A model generated the notes under the pieces. The model was given only the letters and a program-made list of their open reading frames with translations. It had not been told where the DNA came from and did no database searches. The position numbers and the translations under genes were made by a program. This document shows positions 28,533-37,451 of a DNA stretch of 64,000 nt, one piece after another. Position 1 is the first letter of the stretch; each line of letters opens with the position of its first letter. Source of the stretch: Hyphomicrobiales bacterium (GTDB lineage Bacteria > Pseudomonadota > Alphaproteobacteria > Rhizobiales > Rhizobiaceae); contig UCLB01000023.1 of assembly GCA_900473205.1 (NCBI GenBank), positions 81,239 to 145,238 of the forward strand, in the 5' to 3' direction.

Positions 28533-29018
28533 TTAGTTCAGACGCGTCTTGACGTCGCTGACAGCGGCTTTGAAAAGCTTTGCTTTTGCCGCTGCGGTTG
28601 TCTTTTCTGCGATGAGCTTTTCAGAAGCAGCGATGGCGAGATCGACGGCGGCGGCGCGCACGGCACCGATGGCATCGGCTTCTGCCTGCTTGATCTTCTG
28701 TTCCGACAGGGCGTTGCGGCGGGCGACGAATTCTTCCGTCTTCACCTTTGCTTCTGCCGTCAGGGCAGCGGCTTCGCGTTCTGCAGCAGCGATGATGTTG
28801 GCTGCATCGGCTTCGGCTTCCTTACGCTTGCGCTGATATTCGGCCAGCAGGTGCTGGGCCTCTTCGCGCAGACGCTTGGCTTCCGCCAGCTCTTCCTTGA
28901 TGTTGCCAGCGCGCTCATCGAGCGAGCTTGCCAGCATACCTGGCACCTTGAGATAGGCAATCAGGACGAAGAAGAGGATAAGGCCGACGAGAGCGAAAAA
29001 TGTTGCATCGAACGCCAT
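28533..29018 (-). CDS. atpF: F0F1 ATP synthase subunit b
   Basis: A 161-residue b subunit of the peripheral stalk. It has one N-terminal membrane helix (FFALVGLILFFVLIAYLKVPG), a long charged coiled coil (SSLDERAGNIKEELAEAKRL onward) and a helical end. It is the last gene of the F0 operon; only 1 nt separates it from the b' gene. Rhizobia encode two b-type chains, and this is the one without an alanine/proline N-terminal extension. Confidence 0.95.
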   Translation of the reverse strand: MAFDATFFALVGLILFFVLIAYLKVPGMLASSLDERAGNIKEELAEAKRLREEAQHLLAEYQRKRKEAEADAANIIAAAEREAAALTAEAKVKTEEFVARRNALSEQKIKQAEADAIGAVRAAAVDLAIAASEKLIAEKTTAAAKAKLFKAAVSDVKTRLN

Positions 29019-29019
29019 A

Positions 29020-29658
29020 TCAAGCTCCCTTCACTGCGGATGCAGCAGCGACGGCTGCCTTTGCATCCGTGTCCTTGACCTTGGTGCCGATCAGCTGATC
29101 GACGATTGCGGTCGCGGTTTCCTCGGCAATAGTGCCGACATCGGCAAATGCTTGGCTCTTGATGCTGTCGATACGGGCTTCCGCAGCGGTCAGCTTCTGG
29201 GCCAGTTCGGCTTCGATAGCTGCGCGGTCGGCATCCGCCTTGACTTTCGCGGCTTCGCGGGCGGCAGCGGCAATGGAGCCGGCCTTGGCGCGAGCGGCGC
29301 TCAATTCTTTTTCATAGGTTTCGATGGCAGCATCTGCCTCGGCCTTCAGCCGGGATGCTTCATCGAGGTCCTGTGCGATACGGCCGTGACGGTCTTCGAG
29401 AATACCACCAACGCGCGGCACGATGACCTTCTTCATGAGCACGTAGAAAAGGCCGAACGAAATGGCCAGCCAAAGAAGCTGGGATGCGTAAGTGGACTGA
29501 TCGAACGGCGGAAACACTGCGGATGCGTGACCGGCATCATGTGCCACGCCCGTTTCCGTATGTGTTGCTTCCGGAGCGGTCTGACCGACAGCCGGAGTTC
29601 CGGTATTCGTTTCACTTGTCGCCGGTGCTGACTGGGCCAAAGCCTCGGTCACGAACAT
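29020..29658 (-). CDS. F0F1 ATP synthase subunit b'
   Basis: A 212-residue b-type stalk subunit with a variable N-terminal extension ([20 protein letters not shown] onward), one membrane helix ([19 protein letters not shown]) and the coiled coil [22 protein letters not shown]. It pairs with AtpF to form the heterodimeric stalk usual in photosynthetic and alpha bacteria. ATG 29658 has GGAGG 5 nt upstream; GTG 29664 directly touches that site and is less likely. Co-transcribed with atpE and atpF. Confidence 0.93.
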   Translation of the reverse strand: MFVTEALAQSAPATSETNTGTPAVGQTAPEATHTETGVAHDAGHASAVFPPFDQSTYASQLLWLAISFGLFYVLMKKVIVPRVGGILEDRHGRIAQDLDEASRLKAEADAAIETYEKELSAARAKAGSIAAAAREAAKVKADADRAAIEAELAQKLTAAEARIDSIKSQAFADVGTIAEETATAIVDQLIGTKVKDTDAKAAVAAASAVKGA

Positions 29659-29735
29659 GCTCACCTCCAGGGGTAGTGCAAATGCGAAGGATCACGGCAC
29701 GCTTGGCGAGCCGTGATCCATACCTGATGCCGATA

Positions 29736-29963
29736 TTAGACAGCGAACAGGAGAAGGAGAGCTACGAGCAGCGAGAAGATGCCCAGAGCTTCCGTAACGG
29801 CGAAGCCGAATACCAGACGGCCGAACTGGCTGTCAGCGGCAGACGGGTTGCGCAGTGCGCCCGACAAGAAATCGCCGAAGATACGGCCGAGAGCGAGGGA
29901 CGTACCAGCCATGCCGAGGCATGCGAGACCTGCGCCGATGTACTTTGCTGCTTCCGCTTCCAT
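29736..29963 (-). CDS. atpE: F0F1 ATP synthase subunit c
   Basis: A 75-residue proteolipid with two membrane helices and the polar loop ALRNPSAADS. The proton-carrying acid is Glu58 in FGFAVTEALGIF. It forms the rotor ring. ATG 29963 has AAGGAG 8 nt upstream; the open frame to 30074 is not conserved. It lies between atpB and the b' gene. Confidence 0.96.
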   Translation of the reverse strand: MEAEAAKYIGAGLACLGMAGTSLALGRIFGDFLSGALRNPSAADSQFGRLVFGFAVTEALGIFSLLVALLLLFAV

Positions 29964-30034
29964 GTTAAGCTCCTTAGAATGGGTTGTTGCGGCTATTTTT
30001 GACACCCGGTTTTCGGGGCCAGCGACTTTACTTC

Positions 30035-30784
30035 TCAGTGACCGCCATGCACGGCGTCGTTCAGGTACATGCAAGTCAGTACCGCGAAGACGTATGCCTG
30101 CAGGAAGGCGACGAGAAATTCGAGACCGGTCATTGCGACCGTCATGATGAGTGGCAGGATTGCGCCACCGATACCGAGAGCGCCGAGCGCACCCATGGAA
30201 GCGACGAAGCCCGAGAAGACCTTCAGCGTGATGTGACCGGCCAGCATGTTCGCAAAGAGACGAACGGAAAGGCTGATCGGACGCGACAGGAAGGAGATGA
30301 TTTCGATCGATGACACAAGCGGCAGAAGAACCGCTGGAACACCCTGCGGCGCGAAAATTCCGAGGAAGTGCAGGCCATGCTTATAAAAACCGTAAACGAC
30401 GACCGTTCCGATGACGAGGCACGACAGTGCGAAGGTCACGATGATCTGGCTGGTTACGGTAAAGAAGTAGGGGAACATGCCCAGAAGGTTTGCCGTCAGG
30501 ACGAACATGAACAGCGAGAAGACGAATGGAAAGAAAACCATGCCCTTCTTGCCAGCACCTTCGCGCAGCATGGAGGCGATGAATTCATAGGACATTTCAG
30601 CAACGGACTGCATACGACCTGGGATCAGACCGCGGTTCGACGTTGCGAAATAGAGGAAACCGGATGCGGCAGCGACGGTAGCAACCATGAAAAGAGACGC
30701 GTTGGTGAACGAAAAATCCACGCCACCGATCTCAATCGGGATGATCGGCTGTACAATGAACTGATGCGTCGGATCGTTTGCCAC
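30035..30784 (-). CDS. atpB: F0F1 ATP synthase subunit a
   Basis: A 249-residue integral membrane stator subunit with 5-6 helices. The essential arginine is in [20 protein letters not shown], followed by the [11 protein letters not shown] helix and the C-terminal [21 protein letters not shown]. It forms the proton half-channels against the c-ring. It is the second gene of the F0 operon, 65 nt after atpI. Confidence 0.96.
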   Translation of the reverse strand: MANDPTHQFIVQPIIPIEIGGVDFSFTNASLFMVATVAAASGFLYFATSNRGLIPGRMQSVAEMSYEFIASMLREGAGKKGMVFFPFVFSLFMFVLTANLLGMFPYFFTVTSQIIVTFALSCLVIGTVVVYGFYKHGLHFLGIFAPQGVPAVLLPLVSSIEIISFLSRPISLSVRLFANMLAGHITLKVFSGFVASMGALGALGIGGAILPLIMTVAMTGLEFLVAFLQAYVFAVLTCMYLNDAVHGGH

Positions 30785-30849
30785 CGGCTGCCCTCTTTAC
30801 CTGTTGCCGCACATGACGGCACTTTATCTATCCATGGAAAGAGGCGAGA

Positions 30850-31215
30850 TCAGTCGCCCTGCTTTCCACCCTTGTCTTTTCCCAGCCCGCCTTCCAGAAG
30901 CGGCGGCTTGGCCACCACTCCGGCAGAACGCAGGACGTTCAACACGCCCGCACAGAACCCGAGAAGAAGAAGAACGATCATCCCCCACGGCGACGTGCCA
31001 GCAAAATGGTCCAGAAGATAACCCAGCATGGCGCCAACGATGACCGCGGAAATAAACTCGGAAGACAGCTTGATCGCCATTGCAAAGCCTTTTCGGCTTT
31101 CCGCTGCGTTCTGTTCTGTCTTCGCCTCCGCGTCGTCCTCCGCCTTCACCTTTGCCAACTCATCGGCCAGGCGCTTGCGGCGCTCATCCAGACTATCGTT
31201 ACGGTTGCCGGTCAT
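30850..31215 (-). CDS. atpI: ATP synthase AtpI/AtpZ family assembly protein
   Basis: A 121-residue protein. A charged N-terminal helix (SLDERRKRLADELAKVKAED) precedes two membrane helices (SSEFISAVIVGAMLGYLLD and PWGMIVLLLLGFCAGVLNVL), the layout of the AtpZ/AtpI group found first in F0 operons. It is thought to help c-ring assembly or ion supply. It is the first gene of the operon, downstream of the promoter motifs at 31273-31348. Confidence 0.9.
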   Translation of the reverse strand: MTGNRNDSLDERRKRLADELAKVKAEDDAEAKTEQNAAESRKGFAMAIKLSSEFISAVIVGAMLGYLLDHFAGTSPWGMIVLLLLGFCAGVLNVLRSAGVVAKPPLLEGGLGKDKGGKQGD

Positions 31216-31272
31216 TGCTAAATCCCACCCTTTGTCTCCATACTGGCATTGCCAGAACTCTTTGGAGTTGTA

Positions 31273-31297
31273 AACGGCAGGGCTTCAAGCCTGTTCC
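31273..31297 (-). promoter_or_regulatory. EcfG-like motif upstream of the F0 operon
   Basis: On the minus strand GGAAC, 16 nt, then CGTT: an exact match to the usual consensus of the alphaproteobacterial general stress sigma factor EcfG/RpoE2. It lies 58 nt before the atpI start. About one exact match in 64 kb is expected by chance (counting two spacings), so this is a candidate only. Confidence 0.35.
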
Positions 31298-31319
31298 AGC
31301 CCGCTCTGAAGTCGCGCGC

Positions 31320-31348
31320 AACATAGTTTTAGGGACTTCGCTAGTCAA
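31320..31348 (-). promoter_or_regulatory. Sigma-70-like promoter of the F0 operon
   Basis: TTGACT, 17 nt, TATGTT on the minus strand, about 105 nt before atpI. The boxes and spacing are good for a housekeeping promoter. Confidence 0.55.
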
Positions 31349-31485
31349 GGCACTGAGCGCGCTTCGCCGAATACAAAATTGTGTATTTGAATCAATATCT
31401 TGTGCAATATTCGCGGATTCTTTGCCTCGTTGCCTTCAGGAATCGGCAATTTTGACACGCTTATCCCGGGAAAAAGCCGTAAATC

Positions 31486-32688
31486 TCAGCTCCAGCCGCC
31501 GCCATAGGTGCGGTAGAAGACGTGCAGGCCGATTCTACCGACCTTTTTCATGGATTTGCCCCAGGCCGGACGCACATAGACGGCATGGTAGTGGGTGGCA
31601 GACCCCACTTCACTGAGCCAGATTTTGCCAGCGGTGGTGGCCATGGCCACTTCGCGGGCCATCTTCCAATGACGCTCGGAGTTGATGCGGTCCTTTATAT
31701 TGTCACAGGCGAAGGAAAACTGGCAGCGATTGCGCCAATCCTTGTTCTGATAGACCACGCCGCAGATGGTTTTGGGATAGGACGGATTGCGCACGCGGTT
31801 GAGAATGACCTGTGCGACGGCTGCCTGACCCTTGACCGATTCGCCACGGGCTTCGAAATAGATGCCGGAAGCGAGACATTGCTGTTCAGCAGCGGAAAAC
31901 ACCTCTGCTGGCAAAGGGGTCGCCGCCCAGGCGTGGTCGTCAGGTGAAATCTGCGGAATGAAGCGGCCAGCTTCCGGCTTCTTCAAAATGGCATCGAATG
32001 GCGATTCGCGGGCGAAATCCGGTTCGGCAGGCGCATAGGCCGTCGCCAACACATCCGGTGTGCGGTTGGTAATCAGCGCTGCCACCATGGGCGAAACGCT
32101 TTTTTCCGTCTTGGTCTCGTCGCGGCGGAAATAGAAGGAGGCGAGTTCGATCTCGTTGCTCTTCTTCTGTTTGACGAAGGCGGTGCGGTCCTTGCGCTTC
32201 AGCGGCTCGATATCCAGCATACTGGTACGCTGTAGTACGGAGCCTGCGGTGAAGGATTTCGGTGGCTGCATGATTTCGGTGGAGACCACCCGGCCCTTCT
32301 TGGCGGCGCGGTTGACGCGGTCGCTATCGGGTGAGGTCTGCTTGCCGCTCTTGCCGGTCACGAAGGCGACCTTGCGACCATCGGGCGTGATCATTCCGGC
32401 ACCGGTCAGGGCAGATGCGGGGTTGGCCTCGTTGAAGGCGAGCGAGGCATTATGGACAGAGCCTGCAGGGGAATTGGTCAGCACCATGCGCCACTGTTCC
32501 CCACCGCCATCAAGCCCGGCAAGAAGCGATGCCAGATCGGCGCGCGCGGCGAAGGAGGGAAAGGCGAGCCATGCGGCAAGGCCGAAGACGACAGGCGATG
32601 TCCATTTCTCAAACGAGAAGAAGGACCCGCGACGCGATACTTTTCTTGAACGCAAAACCAGCACTCCGGACACACAGACGCAACTCAC
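31486..32688 (-). CDS. SleB-type cell wall hydrolase
   Basis: A 400-residue envelope protein. The N-terminal hydrophobic stretch WTSPVVFGLAAWLAFPSFAARA acts as a signal or anchor. A long linker leads to a C-terminal Hydrolase_2/SleB domain (about 265-395): CLASGIYFEARGESVKGQAA with the glutamate expected for a lytic transglycosylase, QVILNRVRNPSYPKTICGVV, and the family end ATHYHAVYV. It probably trims peptidoglycan. The start is uncertain: the frame begins at 32688, and a shorter start around SRRGSFFSFEKW is possible. It is a single gene after the kup terminator. Confidence 0.85.
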   Translation of the reverse strand: MSCVCVSGVLVLRSRKVSRRGSFFSFEKWTSPVVFGLAAWLAFPSFAARADLASLLAGLDGGGEQWRMVLTNSPAGSVHNASLAFNEANPASALTGAGMITPDGRKVAFVTGKSGKQTSPDSDRVNRAAKKGRVVSTEIMQPPKSFTAGSVLQRTSMLDIEPLKRKDRTAFVKQKKSNEIELASFYFRRDETKTEKSVSPMVAALITNRTPDVLATAYAPAEPDFARESPFDAILKKPEAGRFIPQISPDDHAWAATPLPAEVFSAAEQQCLASGIYFEARGESVKGQAAVAQVILNRVRNPSYPKTICGVVYQNKDWRNRCQFSFACDNIKDRINSERHWKMAREVAMATTAGKIWLSEVGSATHYHAVYVRPAWGKSMKKVGRIGLHVFYRTYGGGWS

Positions 32689-32781
32689 TGCTACAGCACG
32701 GGATAATCTCTCATTAACCTTGATGCTTGGTTAACAGGGCCGGTTTGGGCGTCTTCACGTTAGCGTGTCCGCATATAAAGA

Positions 32782-32812
32782 AAGCGCCACCCTCGCGGAG
32801 AGGATGGCGCTT
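32782..32812 (-). terminator. Rho-independent terminator of the corA-kup operon
   Basis: On the minus strand AAGCGCCA-t-CCTC pairs with GAGG-g-TGGCGCTT, followed by TTTCTTTA. It lies about 30 nt after the kup stop. Confidence 0.88.
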
Positions 32813-32839
32813 GCGTTCTTATTCAGGATTGCGGGTGGA

Positions 32840-34756
32840 TCAGATCACGACGTGAGAGCCGAGTTCCACCACGCGGTTTGCCGGAAGGCGGAAATAATCC
32901 GAAGGATCTGCCGCGGTTTCGGCAAGGCCGATGAACAGGCGGTTCTGCCAGCCGGGCATGCCCGACTTAGGGTCTGGTACGAGCTTGCGTCTGCCCAGAT
33001 AGAAAGATGTCGACATGATATCGAACTTGTACCCGGTGCGGCGCAGATAACCTAAGGCCTGCGTGACGTTCTGCGTTTCCATGAAGCCGAAATGCAGTTC
33101 GACGACGACGAAGCGCTCACTGACCTTGGTGATCGTATAGCGCTTGTCGGGGTGAACACGCGGCGTGTCTTCGGTGCGGATCGTCAGAATGACATTCTTG
33201 TCGTGCAGAACGTGATTGTGCTTGAGATTGTGCAATAGCGCCGCAGGTGCCGTTTCCGGATCGCCGGTGAGGAAGATCGCCGTGCCGGGAATGCGAACCG
33301 GCGCATGGGCGCTTTCCTTTTCAACCGAAGCGACGAAGGCCTTGAGCGGCACGTCCGTGCGACGGGTTTTGGCGAAAAGGATTTTTGATCCACGCTGCCA
33401 TGTCGTCATGATAATGGTGAAGGCAACGGCCAGCAGCACCGGCACATAACCGCCATCATGAATTTTCAGCAGGTTTGCCCCGAGGAAGATCAGCTCCAGC
33501 GAAATGAACGGGAAGATGACCAGCATGGCCAGCGATCTCGACCATTTCCAATGGCTACGGGCGAACTGGAAGAACAACAGGCTGGTAACGACCATCGCGC
33601 CGGTAACCGAAATACCGTAGGCAGTGGCTAGCGCATCCGAGCTTTTGAAGGTCAGCACCAGCGCGACGACACCCAACAGGAGAACGGTGTTGACGGATGG
33701 AAGGTAAATCTGTCCCGTATTGGTTTCGGACGTGAACAGGATTTCCATACGCGGCAGATAGCCGAGGTTGATGGCCTGACGCACCAGTGAGAACGCGCCT
33801 GTTATGACCGCCTGGCTGGCAATAATAGTGGCCGCCGTTGCTAGAATGACAGCCGGCAGAATCGCCCATTGCGGGAACATCAGATAGAAAGGATTGGACA
33901 TTGCCGCCGGGTCTTTGAGAACCAGAGCGCCCTGCCCGAGATAATTGAGCGTCAACGCCGGAAACACCAGCACGAACCACGCCCACTGAATGGGTCTGCG
34001 TCCGAAATGGCCCAAATCCGCATAGAGCGCTTCAGCACCGGTGATGGTCAGGAAGACAGCACCAAGAACGACAAGACCGTAAAAGCCCTCGGCCATCAGA
34101 AACTCGACGGCGTGCCAGGGATTGAATGCATAGAGGATGCTGTAGTCATCCGAGATGTGCAGCAGCCCGACGAGGCCCATGACGATGAACCAGACGGCCG
34201 TGATCGGGCCGAAAAATTTGGCAACCGTTTCCGTACCATGAGACTGGATGGCAAACAGGCCAACCAGAATGCCGACGGAAATGGGAATGATGAAGGAATC
34301 CATCTGCGGCGTGACGAGTTTCAGGCCTTCCACCGCCGAAAGGACGGAAAGAGCAGGCGTAATCATCGCATCGCCGAGAAAAAGTGCGGCGCCGATGAGG
34401 CCCAGCATAATAAGGACACCACGTTTCGCACCGGCGGTCTTCATCAACAGCGCCAGCAGTGAAAGCGTGCCGCCTTCGCCGTCATTGTCTGCGCGCAGCA
34501 GGAAACAGATGTATTTGATGGTGACGATGATGGTTAGCGCCCAGATCATCAACGAGATGAGGCCGATGACCTCTGATTCCGTGACGCCATCATAAGAGAT
34601 GGGCTTCAGGGCTTCGCGAAAAGCATAAAGCGGGCTGGTGCCGATATCGCCGTAAACGACGCCGATCGAGCCCAGCATTGCTGGAAACAGGCCCTTGAGG
34701 CGGTGATCATCCGCGCCCGGCTTGTCGATATGTTCCTTATCCAAGGCATGAGACAT
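32840..34756 (-). CDS. kup: KUP/HAK family potassium transporter
   Basis: A 638-residue low-affinity potassium uptake permease with about 12 membrane helices. Typical are [27 protein letters not shown] [20 protein letters not shown] at the start, [15 protein letters not shown], and a hydrophilic C-terminal domain ending in [20 protein letters not shown]. It follows corA by 15 nt, so the two ion transporters share an operon, which ends at the terminator near 32800. Kup proteins import potassium with protons. Confidence 0.95.
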   Translation of the reverse strand: MSHALDKEHIDKPGADDHRLKGLFPAMLGSIGVVYGDIGTSPLYAFREALKPISYDGVTESEVIGLISLMIWALTIIVTIKYICFLLRADNDGEGGTLSLLALLMKTAGAKRGVLIMLGLIGAALFLGDAMITPALSVLSAVEGLKLVTPQMDSFIIPISVGILVGLFAIQSHGTETVAKFFGPITAVWFIVMGLVGLLHISDDYSILYAFNPWHAVEFLMAEGFYGLVVLGAVFLTITGAEALYADLGHFGRRPIQWAWFVLVFPALTLNYLGQGALVLKDPAAMSNPFYLMFPQWAILPAVILATAATIIASQAVITGAFSLVRQAINLGYLPRMEILFTSETNTGQIYLPSVNTVLLLGVVALVLTFKSSDALATAYGISVTGAMVVTSLLFFQFARSHWKWSRSLAMLVIFPFISLELIFLGANLLKIHDGGYVPVLLAVAFTIIMTTWQRGSKILFAKTRRTDVPLKAFVASVEKESAHAPVRIPGTAIFLTGDPETAPAALLHNLKHNHVLHDKNVILTIRTEDTPRVHPDKRYTITKVSERFVVVELHFGFMETQNVTQALGYLRRTGYKFDIMSTSFYLGRRKLVPDPKSGMPGWQNRLFIGLAETAADPSDYFRLPANRVVELGSHVVI

Positions 34757-34771
34757 GTTGATTCTGACCGG

Positions 34772-35749
34772 TTAGAGCCAGCCCTTCCAACGGAAAAAGA
34801 TGAACGGAATGATGGCCGATATGAGCATGACGAAGACTGCCAGTGGATATCCATAGGACCACTGCAACTCCGGCATGACATTAAAGTTCATTCCGTAAAC
34901 GGATGCCACGAGCGTTGGTGGCAAAAACACGACCGACGCGATGGAGAAAATCTTGATGATGGCGTTCTGTTCGACATTGATCATGCCGAGCGACGCATCC
35001 AGCAAAAAGGTGAGATTGCCGGATATAAATGAAGCATGTTCCGACAGGGACTGAATATCCCGGCCAATGGAGCGGCCCGTTTCCTTGTTTTCCTTGTCCT
35101 GCTGCACATTGGGTGTGGCTTGCAGGAAGGATTGCAAACGGGCAAGCGATGCCAGACTGTCGCGCACCTTCGATATCAGCCGGTGATAGCCGGAGATATC
35201 GGCAATCTTGTCTTCCAGATAGCGCGGTGCCTTGCGCTTGCTGCGCGCCTGCTCTCCAAAAATGCCTGCGGCCACATCATCGATGCGGACGACGGAATTT
35301 TCCAGAATTTCGGCGGTGCGATCCACGATGGTTTCGAGAAGCTTCAACAGCAGCGCCGTGCCGCTGCGCATCTCATGCGGAACGCGGGAAATGGCCCCGA
35401 TGAAGAGATTGAAGGACTTTGGCTCTGCGTAACGGATCGTGACCAAGCGTTTTCCGGCGAGAATGAAAGCGACATCCGTCAGCCGTGGGTCTTTGGAATC
35501 CGCATTCCACACCAAAGAACCGGTCATGAAGACATTCCCATCTTCCACGTAAAGGCGGCTGGATGGTTCGATGTCTTTCAGATCTTCGCGGGTGGGCAAT
35601 TCGACGCCGAGTAGATTTTCGACGTAAAGCTCTTCGGCTCTTTCGGGATTGATGAGATCGATCCAGACAATATCGTCCGAAATCTGCGGGACCGAACGGT
35701 CCGCCGACAGGCTGATTGCCTCGCAATTCGAGCGATAGGCTTTGATCAA
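34772..35749 (-). CDS. corA: CorA family magnesium/cobalt transporter
   Basis: A 325-residue CorA protein. The cytoplasmic N-terminal domain is followed by a long stalk helix and two C-terminal membrane helices. The signature YGMNF lies around residue 285-290 at the end of the first, and the protein ends in basic RWKGWL. CorA pentamers let Mg2+ in. It is the first gene of the corA-kup operon. The upstream 400 bp contain no gene; no Mg-sensing leader was recognised. Confidence 0.94.
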   Translation of the reverse strand: MIKAYRSNCEAISLSADRSVPQISDDIVWIDLINPERAEELYVENLLGVELPTREDLKDIEPSSRLYVEDGNVFMTGSLVWNADSKDPRLTDVAFILAGKRLVTIRYAEPKSFNLFIGAISRVPHEMRSGTALLLKLLETIVDRTAEILENSVVRIDDVAAGIFGEQARSKRKAPRYLEDKIADISGYHRLISKVRDSLASLARLQSFLQATPNVQQDKENKETGRSIGRDIQSLSEHASFISGNLTFLLDASLGMINVEQNAIIKIFSIASVVFLPPTLVASVYGMNFNVMPELQWSYGYPLAVFVMLISAIIPFIFFRWKGWL

Positions 35750-36065
35750 TCAGTTTCTCCGGTCAGCACACCGACAGAGGTCGATATGCTGCTCTAACAC
35801 ATCATGTGTGGCTTCCGCAAACGCCCGGATGGACGGCGGATCAAACGGCGCAGGGCTATGCTCTCAATGCCTTCAAGAATCAAGGGGTATTTTTCGCAGC
35901 GCTTTTACAGCTGCTTTTCACCCCAAGCCGAGCCGCACAAATCGCCTCCCCAAACCGCTTGCTTTTCCTAGCCGATAACTCTGAAGAAACTACCCTACAT
36001 TCAAGGCGTTACCGCGTTTTCAGAAGCAGATAAGGACGATTCTTACTCTCGTTAAAACAGAAAAT
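35750..36065. other. Intergenic region upstream of corA
   Basis: About 315 bp without a convincing gene. It should contain the corA promoter and the far end of the apbC terminator. No tRNA or known riboswitch was recognised by eye. Confidence 0.4.
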
Positions 36066-36094
36066 CGCCCGCGCTTTCTACCTAAGCGCGGGCG
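36066..36094 (-). terminator. Terminator after apbC
   Basis: CGCCCGCGCTT and AAGCGCGGGCG form a perfect 11-bp stem with a 7-nt loop; on the minus strand it is followed by ATTTTCTGTTTT. It lies 56 nt past the apbC stop. Confidence 0.85.
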
Positions 36095-36150
36095 TGTCAA
36101 GTTGTGCTAGAGAACGAGTGCTATGCGTGGGCTGCATCAATCCGGCGTCG

Positions 36151-37275
36151 TTATTCGAAGACAATGCGTGGCGCGGGCTTGCGCAGCCCTGCCCCCACCT
36201 GTGTCCAGACTTTCTCCGCAATGTCCCGGTAAATCTGGGCCTGCGGGCCATCCGGCTCTGCCACCACGACAGGTGTTCCGGCATCCGACAATTCGCGGAT
36301 GGAGATGGTGAGTGGCACTTCCCCGAGGAAGGGAACGCCGATACGTTCTGCTTCAGCGCGCGCGCCGCCATGGCCAAAAATATCGTAGCGTGCGCCCGTA
36401 TCCGGTGCGATGAAGTAGCTCATATTTTCGACGACACCCAAAAGCGGCACTTCGACCTTGCGGAACATGGTGATGCCCTTGCGCGCATCGATCAGCGCCA
36501 GATCCTGCGGCGTGGAAACGATGACGGCCCCTGCTAGCGGCACCTGCTGGGCGATGGTCAGCTGCGCGTCTCCCGTGCCGGGCGGCATGTCGAGAACCAG
36601 AACATCGAGTTCGCCCCATGCCACTTCCCGCAGCATCTGCATCAAGGCGGATTGAACCATGGGCCCGCGCCAGATCATTGCCGCTTCTTCATCCACCAGA
36701 AAACCCATGGACATGACCTTCAGGCCATAATTTTCCATGGGAATGATGATGCGACCTTCCGCCTGCTGCGGGCGACCGGACAGTTTCAACAGTCGCGGCA
36801 GCGAGGGGCCGTAAATATCGGCATCGAGAATGCCAACGCGCAGGCCAAGCGTCTGAAGACCAAGCGCCAGATTGACGGCAGTTGTCGATTTGCCCACGCC
36901 ACCCTTGCCGGAGGCGACAGCGATGATGGCACCGATGCCGGGAACACCAGCCTTTGTGCGGGGTTGCGGCGCAGCGGATTTTACCGGTGGCGGTGGGGCT
37001 TTTTGTGCCGGGACAGAGCCAGCTTTACGATCCGCCGTGAGCGCGACCATGGCGGATTTGATGCCGGGAACGCCGAGTGCCGCTTTTTCGGCAGTCAGCC
37101 GCAGCGGCTCCATGGAATCGGCCTTGTCTGCCGGGACGGTGATGGAGAAGAAGGCCTTGGCATCGGCAATGAAGATTTCCGACACCATGCCAAGCGCCAT
37201 GATGCTTCTGTCGCCGCCCGGATAGACGACGTTTTCCAGTGCCTGTTCGATCTGCTTCTTATCGACCTGTGTCAT
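36151..37275 (-). CDS. apbC: Mrp/NBP35 family iron-sulfur cluster carrier ATPase
   Basis: A 374-residue Fe-S scaffold/carrier protein. An N-terminal MIP18-like domain (QALENVVYPGGDRSIMALGM) is joined by a Pro/Lys linker to a P-loop domain with the deviant Walker A VASGKGGVGKSTTAVNLAL and the Mrp segment LLGVVENMSYF. The CxxC that binds the cluster in many members is not visible here, where SYFIAPDTGARYDIFG replaces the usual SxFxCPxCG; that occurs in many alphaproteobacterial Mrp proteins as far as I recall. ATG 37275 is preferred to the TTG at 37311. Confidence 0.92.
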   Translation of the reverse strand: MTQVDKKQIEQALENVVYPGGDRSIMALGMVSEIFIADAKAFFSITVPADKADSMEPLRLTAEKAALGVPGIKSAMVALTADRKAGSVPAQKAPPPPVKSAAPQPRTKAGVPGIGAIIAVASGKGGVGKSTTAVNLALGLQTLGLRVGILDADIYGPSLPRLLKLSGRPQQAEGRIIIPMENYGLKVMSMGFLVDEEAAMIWRGPMVQSALMQMLREVAWGELDVLVLDMPPGTGDAQLTIAQQVPLAGAVIVSTPQDLALIDARKGITMFRKVEVPLLGVVENMSYFIAPDTGARYDIFGHGGARAEAERIGVPFLGEVPLTISIRELSDAGTPVVVAEPDGPQAQIYRDIAEKVWTQVGAGLRKPAPRIVFE

Positions 37276-37451
37276 GTCAATGTCCGTTATACCCACAGCC
37301 TCGGCCCGCAAATCGCAAGGATTTGGGACAGCACGACGCGTAGATTTCAGTAATGAGAGCGTTCAACGCCTCCATGCGTTGGTCTTCAATAACCAAGCGT
37401 GCGGGTTTCGCCAATGATAAAGCGCAATCCGCACATCACAGAATGGATTGA

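Noticed and set aside
30850-31215. AtpI-like gene as an unrelated small membrane protein
   Set aside because: Its position as first gene of the F0 operon and its charged head plus two-helix layout fit the AtpI/AtpZ group.
35750-36065. A magnesium riboswitch or small RNA upstream of corA
   Set aside because: No M-box-like or other known pattern and no run of stable stems could be found by eye; a covariance search would be needed.
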